A DNA stretch of 64,000 nucleotides from Panicum virgatum (lineage: Eukaryota > Streptophyta > Magnoliopsida > Poales > Poaceae). Positions within the stretch are counted from its first letter, which is position 1, and each line of letters starts with the position of its first letter. The notes below the pieces were generated by a model. The model made no database searches, was not told where the DNA came from, and saw only the letters and a program-made list of their open reading frames with translations. Shown here piece by piece: positions 12,791 through 23,718 of this stretch. The stretch spans positions 47,477,795 to 47,541,794 of the forward strand of contig NC_053142.1 in NCBI RefSeq assembly GCF_016808335.1, read 5' to 3'. Made by a program: the position numbers and the translations under genes.

Positions 12791-15072
12791 GGTACACTAA
12801 GTAACTAGATGCTGACCGACTCTGAAGTGAGTTGGTGTAGATCCTCAACTTAGTAGGGCTGCCTCAATTTCCAACAATCACTAAAATAAAACTTATGTTG
12901 CAATTAAACTAGTAACGTAAAATAATACTAACGTTATACGAGGTATTACATAACTATTAGGTAAACTATTTTTACTCTTGTCTTGCATTAGTACATTCGT
13001 TCCCTCCAGTAACCAGCATACATATGCTTGCACCTACGACAAAAATCATCTCGTCTCTTTCCATAAAAGCCTCTCAAGTCACCGTACCATGCCATAATTC
13101 CCAGACAATCATGACAGCGCCTACCTCCTTTGCCATAACTTCATTATTTCCTGGAAGCCACAGAGTACCCACACCATTGACCTTGAAAGGACCCGTCATG
13201 GCAGCACCCACCTCGCTAAAAATCAGGATCGCCACGCACAGTGCCGGCCGAGATTTTTTCCGCCGAACCGCCTCACCCGCTCGCTCTCACTCGCGCACGC
13301 GCGACACGCCGGCCCCACGACGGGACCGCGCACTGCCGCCGGCATCACGCCGTGCCGCCCACTCCCGCGTCCCCACCTCGCCCACGTCGCTGCAGCGCCC
13401 TCGCCGGCTTTGCCGCCTCGGCGCTCGCGCCTTCAGTGCTGCCACTATTCGCGTTGACGACGAGCTGCCACAGCCCACGCCGTCGCCGTCCTTGCGCAAC
13501 ACCGCTCCTGCTCTCCTCGCCTATAAAAGGATCAAGGCCGTGACGAGCCCCGTCACCAGCCCAAGCACACCGAGCCGCTTCGCTCCACCAGCTGAACCAC
13601 TCCTCCCGAGCCCAGCTCACTCACGAAACGAAGCTCCAACAATTGATCATCTTCCTCGAGCTGTTCCGCGCCAAGGTGAGATGGCAGGCAGCTTCCCCGA
13701 CCATTAACTCCACAACAAAGGCCCAAAACACCCACCAGGCCGTGAGCACTTAATCCAAAACATTCTACCAATCAATACTGTAAACTCAAAATCTCCTTCA
13801 TATCAACTTCTTTTCACGTAACTCTTTTTCCTCCTATTTTCATCTCCATTTGAGCTTATCGCTTGCTTGTGTTTGTTTGCCGGTTGTGCCGTTCTCGCCC
13901 GTAGATCACGGAGTGACCGAGGAGGAGCCCGCCAAGGAGCCAGAAGACCCATACCACGAGCAGGAAGCCGCCGCCGACGACGCGTACGCAAGCGAAGGCA
14001 AGTTTCATCGACCCCTACGTGAGCGGTTGCATCCATGTGAGGGTGTTTAGTTGTAGCCCTGGTTTAGGATCGATTACATATACCGGTACTTGAGTGATTG
14101 AGTGTGCTCATACATGCATATGAGTAGTTATGCATATCCAGAGTTGAGACTAGGATATGAAGGGTTTTGGCTGAGGCTAGGGCAGCTGGGTATGCTGGAG
14201 CCGGCGCTACCGTGGTGGTAGACTGGCAGGAGAGTGCTACCGTGGTGGTAGGCTCGAGTTGATATGTTGAGGGATGGTTGCTGCCCTGGTGAACCATAAG
14301 GACCGAGTTGTTTTGACATCTCACCTAGCTTACTTTCAGTACGACCACATGAGTTTGTATGGGCAAACCTTAGCCTAATCCCACTGGCTAACCTGGTAGT
14401 CGTCCGATGTGGATATGTTTTGGGGTGAGACCTGGATTGGTCCAGACTCGAGGGTTTGGGGGCGACTAGTCGGGGTTGAGCCACGGCTGGGTGTCGGCTA
14501 TGTCGGTTGTCCGTTCGGGCAGCCGAGCGTGTGGGTACAGTGTACGACCTCTGCAGAGTGTATAATCCATTCGAATGGTCCGTGTCCACGGTATGGACAG
14601 GCTACGGTGTGGTCCTGACAACTAGTGAGCTACCTATTGTGGGTTGTGTCGTGAAAGAGTTGCATACCATTAGTTGCATTGTTAGTAGAATGTGCTTATT
14701 ATGTGTCGTGCATGTCAGTCCCCTCCCGTAGGGTGAGGTGGAGCTTGCTGAGTACTTTTGTACTCACCCCTATTGATTTTTCTCCAGAGGATCCTGACTT
14801 TGTGCCAGAAGACTACGAGTAGATCGTGTCCGCACCCAAGCTGATCGAGTGGAGCCATGATGGATGAAGAGCTAGTCATGCATGTCGCTATGCTAGTTGT
14901 TATCCTATGGTTGTTCTGTGTAGCTTTGTGTTGTCACTTTACTCCTCATGTACGTGTTAAATAAAGCTCTGTATGACTCTGGACTCCACTTGATGTAACA
15001 TGTATTACGCCGGAGACTTTATTCGGTAATTAATACATGGTTTAGCCTTGATCTTCGGGTCGGGGCGCTTCA
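12791..15072 (+). repeat. Left LTR of the outer element, second part
   Basis: It resumes with the GGTAC duplication and ends GGGGCGCTTCA. It contains a second TATA box (TATAAAAG, 13522-13529), a 5'-leader-like stretch, a donor-like AAG/GTGAG (13676), an acceptor-like CCCGTAG (ending 13904) and a polyadenylation-like AATAAAG near 14960. All recur in the right LTR. It differs from the right LTR by a 14-bp segment near 13275 (CGCTCGCTCTC region) that the right copy lacks. Confidence 0.95.
13522..13529 (+). promoter_or_regulatory. Downstream TATA box of the outer LTR
   Basis: TATAAAAG follows a GC-rich stretch and precedes a pyrimidine-containing leader. The same box is at 22168-22175 in the right LTR. 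It matches the plant TATA consensus better than the upstream one at 774. Which of the two is used cannot be told from sequence. Confidence 0.6.
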
Positions 15073-15074
15073 GG

Positions 15075-15087
15075 TGGTATCAGAGCC
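15075..15087 (+). promoter_or_regulatory. Primer-binding site of the outer element
   Basis: TGGTATCAGAGCC, two bases after the left LTR end, is complementary to the initiator Met-tRNA 3' end. The inner element has the same site. Confidence 0.92.
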
Positions 15088-15215
15088 ATGCTTGGCTGTA
15101 GGACGCGAACCAGTAGTAAACGATGACCGTAGGAGCCCTAGGATGGTCAATTCTTGAAAATATATTACTCCTTAAACTTTATCCTTGTTATGCTAACCCT
15201 ACCCTTGGAAATCAG

Positions 15216-16073
15216 ATGGCGGATGACTGGACCACCACCTACTGCATCGACGAAGATGGATTCCCCAGGGTGCTTTATGCTGCCACGGTGCGACTTGGTA
15301 TTCCGGAACGACCGGAGTACGTGGGTCGCGAGTTCGTGGAGCATGGCACCGAAAGTTGTGAGGTCACTATCCATATTGGTGCCAGTGATAAGTACTTGGA
15401 GATGCAACCCTGGAGCGTCACCGCCACTGGAGCCCGTATGCCTGACACCATTCAACTTGCAGCTCGCAAGGCGCTGCGGTACCTGTGCCAGATCTTTGAA
15501 TGGTACTTGGGTTCCACCCCCATGAAGTACTTTCTCCCGTTGGATCGTAACCGTCCTGCTTGGGCGGCGAGGATCCGCAACCTGGAGAGCCCCGCAGGGA
15601 CAAAGAAGAACCCCACAGTTGTCGCTATGTCTGGCTATTTGCTTAGCCTCGACGATTTGTGCGACCAACTGCATCAGCGTGTGAGAGATTTGATCCAGCG
15701 TGCTGAGGAAGCGGAGTCCCGTTGGCGTAGGACTAAACTGGCCGTAGCCCAGGCAGAAGCCCGAGCAGCCGAAGCTGAAAGCCGTCTTGCCATGGCCGAA
15801 GAGAACCTTAGGGAGCAGGCAGATCGCCACAGTCAGCTCCTTAGGGGTGTCTACCTAGTGGACCGTGCCAAGCGCAAGGAACGCCATCCCAGGACTGCCG
15901 CGGAGCTGCCAATCCTAGAGGGAATTCCGCTATGTTCCTCGTCCCAACCACGCAGGAGGATTTGTGAATCAGTGCCGCCCACGCCTCCCGCATCTCCCCG
16001 AGATCCCGGAAACAGTGACCCCGAAGACCGTGTTGTAGGGTTCAGTAGTCGAGTTGTCCCGGCCGACCCTTAA
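15216..16073 (+). CDS. Extra ORF upstream of gag in the outer chromovirus, unknown function
   Basis: The frame is open from 15123, but the start at 15216 (MADDWTTTYC, about 285 residues) looks better. It follows an AATCAG that could be a splice acceptor, and the codons before it look non-coding. The N-terminal two-thirds is a globular-looking unknown region. Residues about 165-220 are Ala/Glu/Arg-rich with heptad character (RAEEAESRW, AEARAAEAESRL), suggesting a coiled coil. The C-terminus is Pro/Ser-rich. I see no Gag, protease or RT motif. It sits between primer site and gag on the same strand. Extra frames are known in some plant Ty3 elements, but I cannot assign this one. It is intact, unlike the gag-pol beside it. 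Confidence 0.6.
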   Translation: MADDWTTTYCIDEDGFPRVLYAATVRLGIPERPEYVGREFVEHGTESCEVTIHIGASDKYLEMQPWSVTATGARMPDTIQLAARKALRYLCQIFEWYLGSTPMKYFLPLDRNRPAWAARIRNLESPAGTKKNPTVVAMSGYLLSLDDLCDQLHQRVRDLIQRAEEAESRWRRTKLAVAQAEARAAEAESRLAMAEENLREQADRHSQLLRGVYLVDRAKRKERHPRTAAELPILEGIPLCSSSQPRRRICESVPPTPPASPRDPGNSDPEDRVVGFSSRVVPADP

Positions 16074-16244
16074 AAGTCGAGCCGCGTTATTGTAATCCGT
16101 CGTGTCATGCTTGTTTGAATGAATGCTTGTGTGGTGCTTGAATGATTTGTTTGTGTGCATTGTGCGGTACAAAATATTTTATATACAAATATACCCCAAC
16201 ATTATACTAGGGGAGTCACCTAATCTTGCCCTCCTTGACCGTAG

Positions 16245-19200
16245 ATGTCTCGTCGCTCGAGCCGAGTCCAGGGACTCCATGCTCAGGAAGACGGTGATGA
16301 GGTCAACCCGAGAAACCAAGCCCCTCTGAATGTAGCCCCAGAAGCACCAGAAAATGGACAACTACCGCCGCTACCTCCCCGTGCCCCGGCACCCATTGAC
16401 TTGGCAGCCATACTGCAGCAGCAGAACCAACTCCTTCAAGTTCTTGTGACCACTCTCACAGCACAAGCTTAAGGCAATTCTGGCAACAATAGACCTGCAA
16501 TGCATCATAATGGCAATGGCAGTAGAATTGCAGATTTCAACCGCCTGCAGCCACCTAAGTTTGGAGGATCTGATAACCCTATTGAGGCAGATGATTGGCT
16601 GCGAGAAATTGAAATGAAGCTTGAAGTGGTCCATGCAGATGATAGAGACAAGGTTTTGCTCGCAGTACAACAGTTAAAGGGACCAGCCCTTGCTTGGTGG
16701 CAGAGTTACCGGGAAATAAATGAAAATGCTAACGAGATGGTATGGACTGACTTTGTCAAGATCTTCAGAGAACATCACATTCCCAGCAGTGTTATGAAGC
16801 TCAAGAGGGATGAGTTCAGAAAGCTTCGTCAAGGTGGTATGACTGTGACAGAGTATCTTCATAAGTTCACAGAGTTGTCTCGTTATGCACCAGAGGATAT
16901 CAATGATGACGGGAAGAAGCAAGAAGCCTTTCTTGGTGGGCTTAACCCTGAAATCAGGACCTTGGTTGAAGTCACCACCCACAGTGACTTTAATGCTATG
17001 GTCAACAGGGCCATCACCATTGAGAGAAACAGGAAGGCAGAGCTCAGTGAGCGCAAACGTCGATTTGAAAGCAAGAAGCCCCAGCAGTTGGAGAAGTTCC
17101 AAAGGACCCAGTATCCGGCTCACTCGGGCCCAAGGAGCCAGGGTGCCTTTTCATTCAAAGCGCAGCCCGGTTCTTTCCAGAAGCCCACTCAGTCAGCTCC
17201 TGTTATGAAGACCCAGAATACCCTCCGTAACCAACCGTCTGGTGGAAGTCAAGTGACCGATGCGAAGACCTGTTTCCACTGCCGCGAAGCCGGACACTAC
17301 AAGGCCAACTGTCCGTATCTCAATCAGCCCGCCCCTTCTATTTTCTCCAACTCTGTTCAAGGACCAAAGCAGCCGACTGGAGCCAACCATGCAACACCAG
17401 CTAAGAGCCAGCAACAGTCCTTCGGCAAGGCAAAAGTGAGTCATGTGAATGCTAAAGAAGCAGAGGATGCACCAGGAGTGATTCTCGGTGAGTTTCTGGT
17501 CCAATCAGCTCTAGACTCAGTGCTTTTTGATTCTGGAGCATCGCATTCCTTTATATCCTCCCACTTTGTGGAAAAGCATGATATACCTACTATAGCCCTT
17601 AAGAGGCCACTAATAACCCGTTCCCCTGGAGGTCATATACCTTGCCACTTAGGTGCCTTAGATATCCCTATAAACCTAAGTGGGGTAGTATTCCTTGCCG
17701 ACCTAATAGTCCTTACTTCCAAAGGGATAGATGTCATACTCGGTATGGACTGGCTCACCAAGCACTGCGGAAACATAGCCTGTGCTGAGAGAGCAGTGAC
17801 AGTCACCAACCGCCAAGGGTTAACAGTCACATGCCAAATCCAGCCTAGCCTGTCAGACTCCATGGTGAACCACATCCAAGCAGAATCCCCAGAAGAGGTG
17901 CCAGTAGTTCGGGAGTTCGCAGATGTGTTCCCAGATGAATTACCCGGTATGCCTCCAGAAAGAGATGTAGAGTTCACTATTGACTTAGTCCCTGGAACCA
18001 AGCCTATAGCAAAGAATGCCTATCGGTTAGCAGCCCCAGAGCTTGCCGAGTTGAAGAAGCAGCTTGAAGAGCTTCAACAAAAGGGATTTATTAGACCCAC
18101 TGCTTCTCCTTGGGGAGCCCCAGTGCTCTTTGTGAAGAAGAAAGATGGAAGCATGAGACTTTGTGTGGACTACCGTGATCTGAATGCAGTCACCATCAAG
18201 AACAAGTACCCTTTGCCTCGGATTGATGACTTGTTTGATCAGCTGAAGGGAGCTAAGTTCTTCTCCAAGATAGATCTAAGGTCAGGTTATCATCAGCTCA
18301 GAGTGCGACAAGAGGACATCTCCAAGACAGCCTTCAGGACCCGTTATGGCCAATATGAGTTCACAGTGATGCCTTTTGGTCTGACTAATGCCCCTGCCTT
18401 TTTCATGACCCTCATGAATAAGGTGTTTATGGAAGAGTTAGATCGGTTTGTCATGGTATTCATAGATGACATACTGGTCTACTCTAAGAGTGCTGAGGAG
18501 CATGGACAACATCTTAGAATTGTGCTGGGAAAGCTCAGAAAACACCAGTTGTATGCCAAGTTTAGCAAGTGTGAATTCTGGCTGCAGAGAGTCAGTTTTC
18601 TGGGTCATGTCTTAACAGCTGAAGGTGTTGAAGTGGACCCAGAAAAGGTCAAGGCAGTATCAGAATGGAAGCAACCAACCTCAGCCTCGGAGATCAGGAG
18701 TTTCTTGGGATTATCCGGCTATTACCGGAGATTCATCGAAGGTTTCTCTAAGATAGCCCGGCCTATGACTGAGTTACTCCGGAAGGACACGAAGTTTGTC
18801 TGGTCTGAAGCTTGCGAGAGAAGCTTTCAAGAGTTGAAGAGGCGACTAACTTCTGCCCCAGTGCTAGTCTTGCCAGATAATCAGAAGAGCTTTGTCGTTT
18901 ATTGCGACGCATCCCGACAAGGATTGGGTTGTGTGTTATGCAAGAAGGAAGAGTTGTAGCTTATGCCTCAAGACAGTTGAGAACACATGAGCAGAACTAC
19001 CCCACCCATGACTTGGAGTTAGCTGCAGTGGTGCATGCCCTCAAGATTTGGAGACATTATTTGATCGGGAACAAGTGTGAAATCTACACGGATCACAAGA
19101 GCTTGAAGTACATTTTCACCCAGTCAGACCTCAACCTTAGATAGAGAAGATGGTTGGAGTTGATCAAAGACTATGATTTGGAAATTCATTACCACCCTGG

Positions 19201-20812
19201 AAAGGCTAATGTGGTGGCTGATGCGCTCAGTCGTAAAGCATATTGCCATCACTTAGTCACACAAGCCCCAGAGCTGAGTGAAGAAATGAGGAAGTTGAAC
19301 CTAAGGGTTGTACGCCGCTCTTGCAACTATAACCTTAGTGTCCATCCCGTCCTGGATGACCAGATAAAGGAAGCTCAGATGGAAGATAAAAGATTGGTAT
19401 GGATTAAAGGTCGCAACAGTGAAGGCAAAGCCCCAGATTTCAGAGTAGATAAAGACGGAGTCTTGTGGTTCAAGAAGAGATTATGTGTGCCTAAGCAAGG
19501 CCATTTCCGCAGGACCATCTTGGATGAAGCCCATAACTCAGCCTATTCCATTCACCCTGGCACTACGAAAATGTACCTGGACCTTAAGGAGAAGTATTGG
19601 TGGAATGGTATGAAGGGAGATATCGCTCGATTCGTCGCTCATTGTGATGTGTGCAAAAGAGTCAAGGCAGAGCATCAGAAGCCTAGTGGATTACTCCAGC
19701 CGTTGCCGATCCCAGTATGGAAGTGGGATGAAGTTAGTATGGATTTTATCACCGGTCTACCAAGAACCCAGAGCGGTCATGACTCAGTTTGGGTGATTGT
19801 TGACCGACTCACTAAAGTGGCACACTTCATCCCAGTGCGTACCACTTATGGAGGTGATAGATTAGCCAAATTATATATTGAGCGTATTATGAAGTTGCAT
19901 GGAGTACCTAAGAGGATTGTGTCAGATAGAGGCACCCAGTTCACTTCGAGATTCTGGAGCAGCTTACATGAAGCACTTGGTACAAAGTTGGACTTCAGTT
20001 CCGCCTATCATCCTCAGACTGATGGCCAGACTGAAAGAGTTAATCAGATCCTTGAAGACATGCTATGAGCCTGTGTTCTTACTTATGGCAAAAATTGGGA
20101 AGACAGTTTGTCATATGCAGAGTTTTCTTACAACAACAGCTACCAGTCAAGTTTAAAGATGTCGCCGTTTGAAGCCCTCTACGGGAGGAAGTGTCGCACA
20201 CCTCTCATGTGGACCGAAGTCGGTGACCGCATTATTGAGGGCCCAGATTTTATTAAAGAAGCAGAAGACAAGATAGCAGAAATCAGAGAGAATCTAAAGG
20301 CAGCTCAATCCCGCCAGAAAAGTTATGCCGATAAAAGAAGACGTACTCTCAGCTTCGAAGTTGGAGACTATGTGTACCTTAAAATTTCCCCAATTCGCGG
20401 CACACGCAGATTCCAGGTATGAGGAAAGTTGGCTCCACGTTACATTGGACCTTTCCCAATTATCAAGAAAGTGGGAGCAGTAGCCTATAAGCTTCAGTTG
20501 CCAGCAGAGATGTCAGATGTACACGATGTATTCCATGTGTCCCAACTCAGAAAGTGCCTGCGAGTACCAGAAGAACAAGTGGCCCCAGAGACAATCGACC
20601 TGCAGGATGATCTCAGATATCAAGAGGTACTAGTAAAAATTCTAGACACTGTGACGCGAAGGACCCGCAACTCAGAAGTCAGGATTTGTCGAGTTCAGTG
20701 GAGCAGGCATTCGGAAGCAGAAGCAACTTGGGAGAGAGAAGACGCGCTCCGAGCCGAGTTTCCCAGTCTCTTTAGTGGTGAAGCTGAATCTCGGGGACGA
20801 GATTCAACCTAA
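16245..20812 (+). pseudogene. Disrupted Gag-Pol frame of the outer chromovirus
   Basis: The frame starts at 16245 (MSRRSSRVQG). It holds Gag, a zinc knuckle ([14 protein letters not shown]), protease ([10 protein letters not shown]), RT ([10 protein letters not shown]), RNase H, integrase (VSDRGTQFTS) and a chromodomain-like end ([10 protein letters not shown]). It is broken five times: TAA at 16470 in Gag, a frameshift near 18940 in RNase H (after GLGCVL), TAG at 19142, TGA at 20066 in integrase and TGA at 20420 before KLAPRYIGPF. Each stop is one C-to-T change from the Gln or Arg codon that fits its place. The frame ends with TAA at 20810-20812. This copy cannot make its own Pol. Confidence 0.93.
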
Positions 20813-20824
20813 GTGGGGTAGGTT

Positions 20825-23718
20825 TGTAACATCCCAGTTTTCATCATGATTAAGGGGGAGTGTTGAAATTTATAATGCAAATTTCTAGAAGGTTCTATAA
20901 AAATAAGGATAAACCATGGCGTAATTTTGTTCACCATGACAAGGTTCTAGAATGTTCCACAAAAATCATAAGAAGACAAGAAGCTTGGATATTTTCTTGC
21001 CATGGTAAAATTTAGAATTTTCTAGAATTAGATATTTGTAGGGAACTTAGATATTTGTAGGGAACTTCCTAGAGTGTGACAAGTGTCACTCATCCAAGAG
21101 GGTATGGGTGCCTATATAAGGAGGGTGCCACCCCTTGCCATGCCATACTACTCCACCCCATCCCACACACATCCAAGGGCATGGTAGAAGTGAGCATAGG
21201 TAGAGTGTGCTAGGTGTGTGTTCCTTTGTTGCTTCAATAAGGTAAGCGTCTTTATAAGTGTAAGTCTCCCGGTTAAATTTAAGTACTTAGTGTATAAGTT
21301 GTGATCCATCGAAGGTTGGCTCTGCCACCCGGGATCACAAAAGGGTCTGGGCTTCATCGAAGGTTGGCTCTGCCACCCGGAAGCCAGCTTCATCTGTTGG
21401 TAGGCTCTGCCTCCCGGAAGCAAAAGGCGGCTCTGCCGTCAAAAGGGCCCGGTACACTAAGTAACTAGATGCTGACCGACTCTGAAGTGAGTTGGTGTAG
21501 ATCCTCAACTTAGTAGGGCTGCCTCAATTTCCAACAATCACTAAAATAAAACTTATGTTGCAATTAAACTAGTAACGTAAAATAATACTAACGTTATACG
21601 AGGTATTACATAACTACTAGGTAAACTATTTTTACTCTTGTCTTGCATTAGTACATTCGTTCCCTCCAGTAACCAGCATACATATGCTTGCACCTACGAC
21701 AAAAATCATCTCGTCTCTTTCCATAAAAGCCTCTCAAGTCACCGTACCATGCCATAATTCCCAGACAATCATGACAGCGCCTACCTCCTTTGCCATAACT
21801 TCATTATTTCCTGGAAGCCACAGAGTACCCACACCATTGACCTTGAAAGGACCCGTCATGGCAGCACCCACCTCGCTAAAAATCAGGATCGCCACGCACA
21901 GTGCCGGCCGAGATTTTTTCCGCCGAACCGCCTCACTCGCGCACGCGCGACACGCCGGCCCCACGACGGGACCGCGCACTGCCGCCGGCATCACGCCGTG
22001 CCGCCCACACCCGCGTCCCCACCTCGCCCACGTCGCTGCAGCGCCCTCGCCGGCTTTGCCGCCTCGGCGCTCGCGCCTTCAGTGCTGCCACTATTCGCGT
22101 TGACGACGAGCTGCCACAGCCCACGCCGTCGCCGTCCTTGCGCAACACCGCTCCTGCTCTCCTCGCCTATAAAAGGATCAAGGCCGTGACGAGCCCCGTC
22201 ACCAGCCCAAGCACACCGAGCCGCTTCGCTCCACCAGCTGAACCACTCCTCCCGAGCCCAGCTCACTCACGAAACGAAGCTCCAACAATTGATCATCTTC
22301 CTCGAGCTGTTCCGCGCCAAGGTGAGATGGCAGGCAGCTTCCCCGACCATTAACTCCACAACAAAGGCCCAAAACACCCACCAGGCCGTGAGCACTTAAT
22401 CCAAAACATTCTACCAATCAATACTGTAAACTCAAAATCTCCTTCATATCAACTCCTTTTCACGTAACTCTTTTTCCTCCTATTTTCATCTCCATTTGAG
22501 CTTATCGCTTGCTTGTGTTTGTTTGCCGGTTGTGCCGTTCTCGCCCGTAGATCACGGAGTGACCGAGGAGGAGCCCGCCAAGGAGCCAGAAGACCCATAC
22601 CACGAGCAGGAAGCCGCCGCCGACGACGCGTACGCAAGCGAAGGCAAGTTTCATCGACCCCTACGTGAGCGGTTGCATCCATGTGAGGGCGTTTAGTTGT
22701 AGCCCTGGTTTAGGATCGATTACATATACCGGTACTTGAGTGATTGAGTGTGCTCATACATGCATATGAGTAGTTATGCATATCCAGAGTTGAGACTAGG
22801 ATATGAAGGGTTTTGGCTGAGGCTAGGGCAGCTGGGTATGCTGGAGCCGGCGCTACCGTGGTGGTAGACTGGCAGGAGAGTGCTACCGTGGTGGTAGGCT
22901 CGAGTTGATATGTTGAGGGATGGTTGCTGCCCTGGTGAACCATAAGGACCGAGTTGTTTTGACATCTCACCTAGCTTACTTTCAGTACGACCACATGAGT
23001 TTGTATGGGCAAACCTTAGCCTAATCCCACTGGCTAACCTGGTAGTCGTCCGATGTGGATATGTTTTGGGGTGAGACCTGGATTGGTCCAGACCCGAGGG
23101 TTTGGGGGCGACTAGTCGGGGTTGAGCCACGGCTGGGTGTCGGCTATGTCGGTTGTCCGTTCGGGCAGCCGAGCGTGTGGGTACAGTGTACGACATCTGC
23201 AGAGTGTATAATCCATTCGAATGGTCCGTGTCCACGGTATGGACAGGCTACGGTGTGGTCCTGACAACTAGTGAGCTACCTATTGTGGGTTGTGTCGGGA
23301 AAGAGTTGCATACCATTAGTTGCATTGTTAGTAGAATGTGCTTATTATGTGTCGTGCATGTCAGTCCCCTCCCGTAGGGTGAGGTGGAGCTTGCTGAGTA
23401 CTTTTGTACTCACCCCTGTTGATTTTTCTCCAGAGGATCCTGACTTTGTGCCAGAAGACTACGAGTAGATCGTGTCCGCACCCAAGCTGATCGAGTGGAG
23501 CCATGATGGATGAAGAGCTAGTCCTGCATGTCGCTATGCTAGTTGTTATCCTATGGTTGTTCTGTGTAGCTTTGTGTTGTCACTTTACTCCTCATGTACG
23601 TGTTAAATAAAGCTCTGTATGACTCTGGACTCCACTTGATGTAACATGTATTATGTCGGAGACTTTATTCGGTAATTAATACATGGTTTAGCCTTGATCT
23701 TCGGGTCGGGGCGCTTCA
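20825..23718 (+). repeat. Right LTR of the outer element
   Basis: Uninterrupted 2,894-bp LTR, TGTAACATCC to GGCGCTTCA, followed by the AGGCC duplication (23719-23723). It carries the ~50-bp array (21307-21449), both TATA boxes and the leader-intron-like signals of the left copy. Confidence 0.96.

Larger units (their letters stand above)
487..23718 (+). mobile_element. Outer Ty3/gypsy chromovirus (Tekay/Del-like), nested in the LINE
   Basis: The element starts with TGTAACATCC and ends with GGGGCGCTTCA, and is flanked by AGGCC duplications. The left LTR is 487-1116 plus 12796-15072; the right LTR is 20825-23718. Without the inner insertion the element is about 11.55 kb. A primer-binding site TGGTATCAGAGCC (15075-15087), matching the 3' end of plant initiator Met-tRNA, follows the left LTR. 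A purine-rich tract (about 20811-20824) precedes the right LTR. The domain order protease, RT, RNase H, integrase and a chromodomain-like end places it in Ty3 chromoviruses; Tekay/Del is inferred from the domain sequences and ~2.9-kb LTRs. By hand count the LTRs differ at about 15 positions plus a 14-bp and a 1-bp indel. Confidence 0.95.

Noticed and set aside
13024..13707. 227-residue plus-strand frame in the outer LTR (and its partner at 21684-22353)
   Set aside because: It crosses the TATA box and leader-like part of the LTR and differs between LTRs by an in-LTR deletion; no domain is visible.
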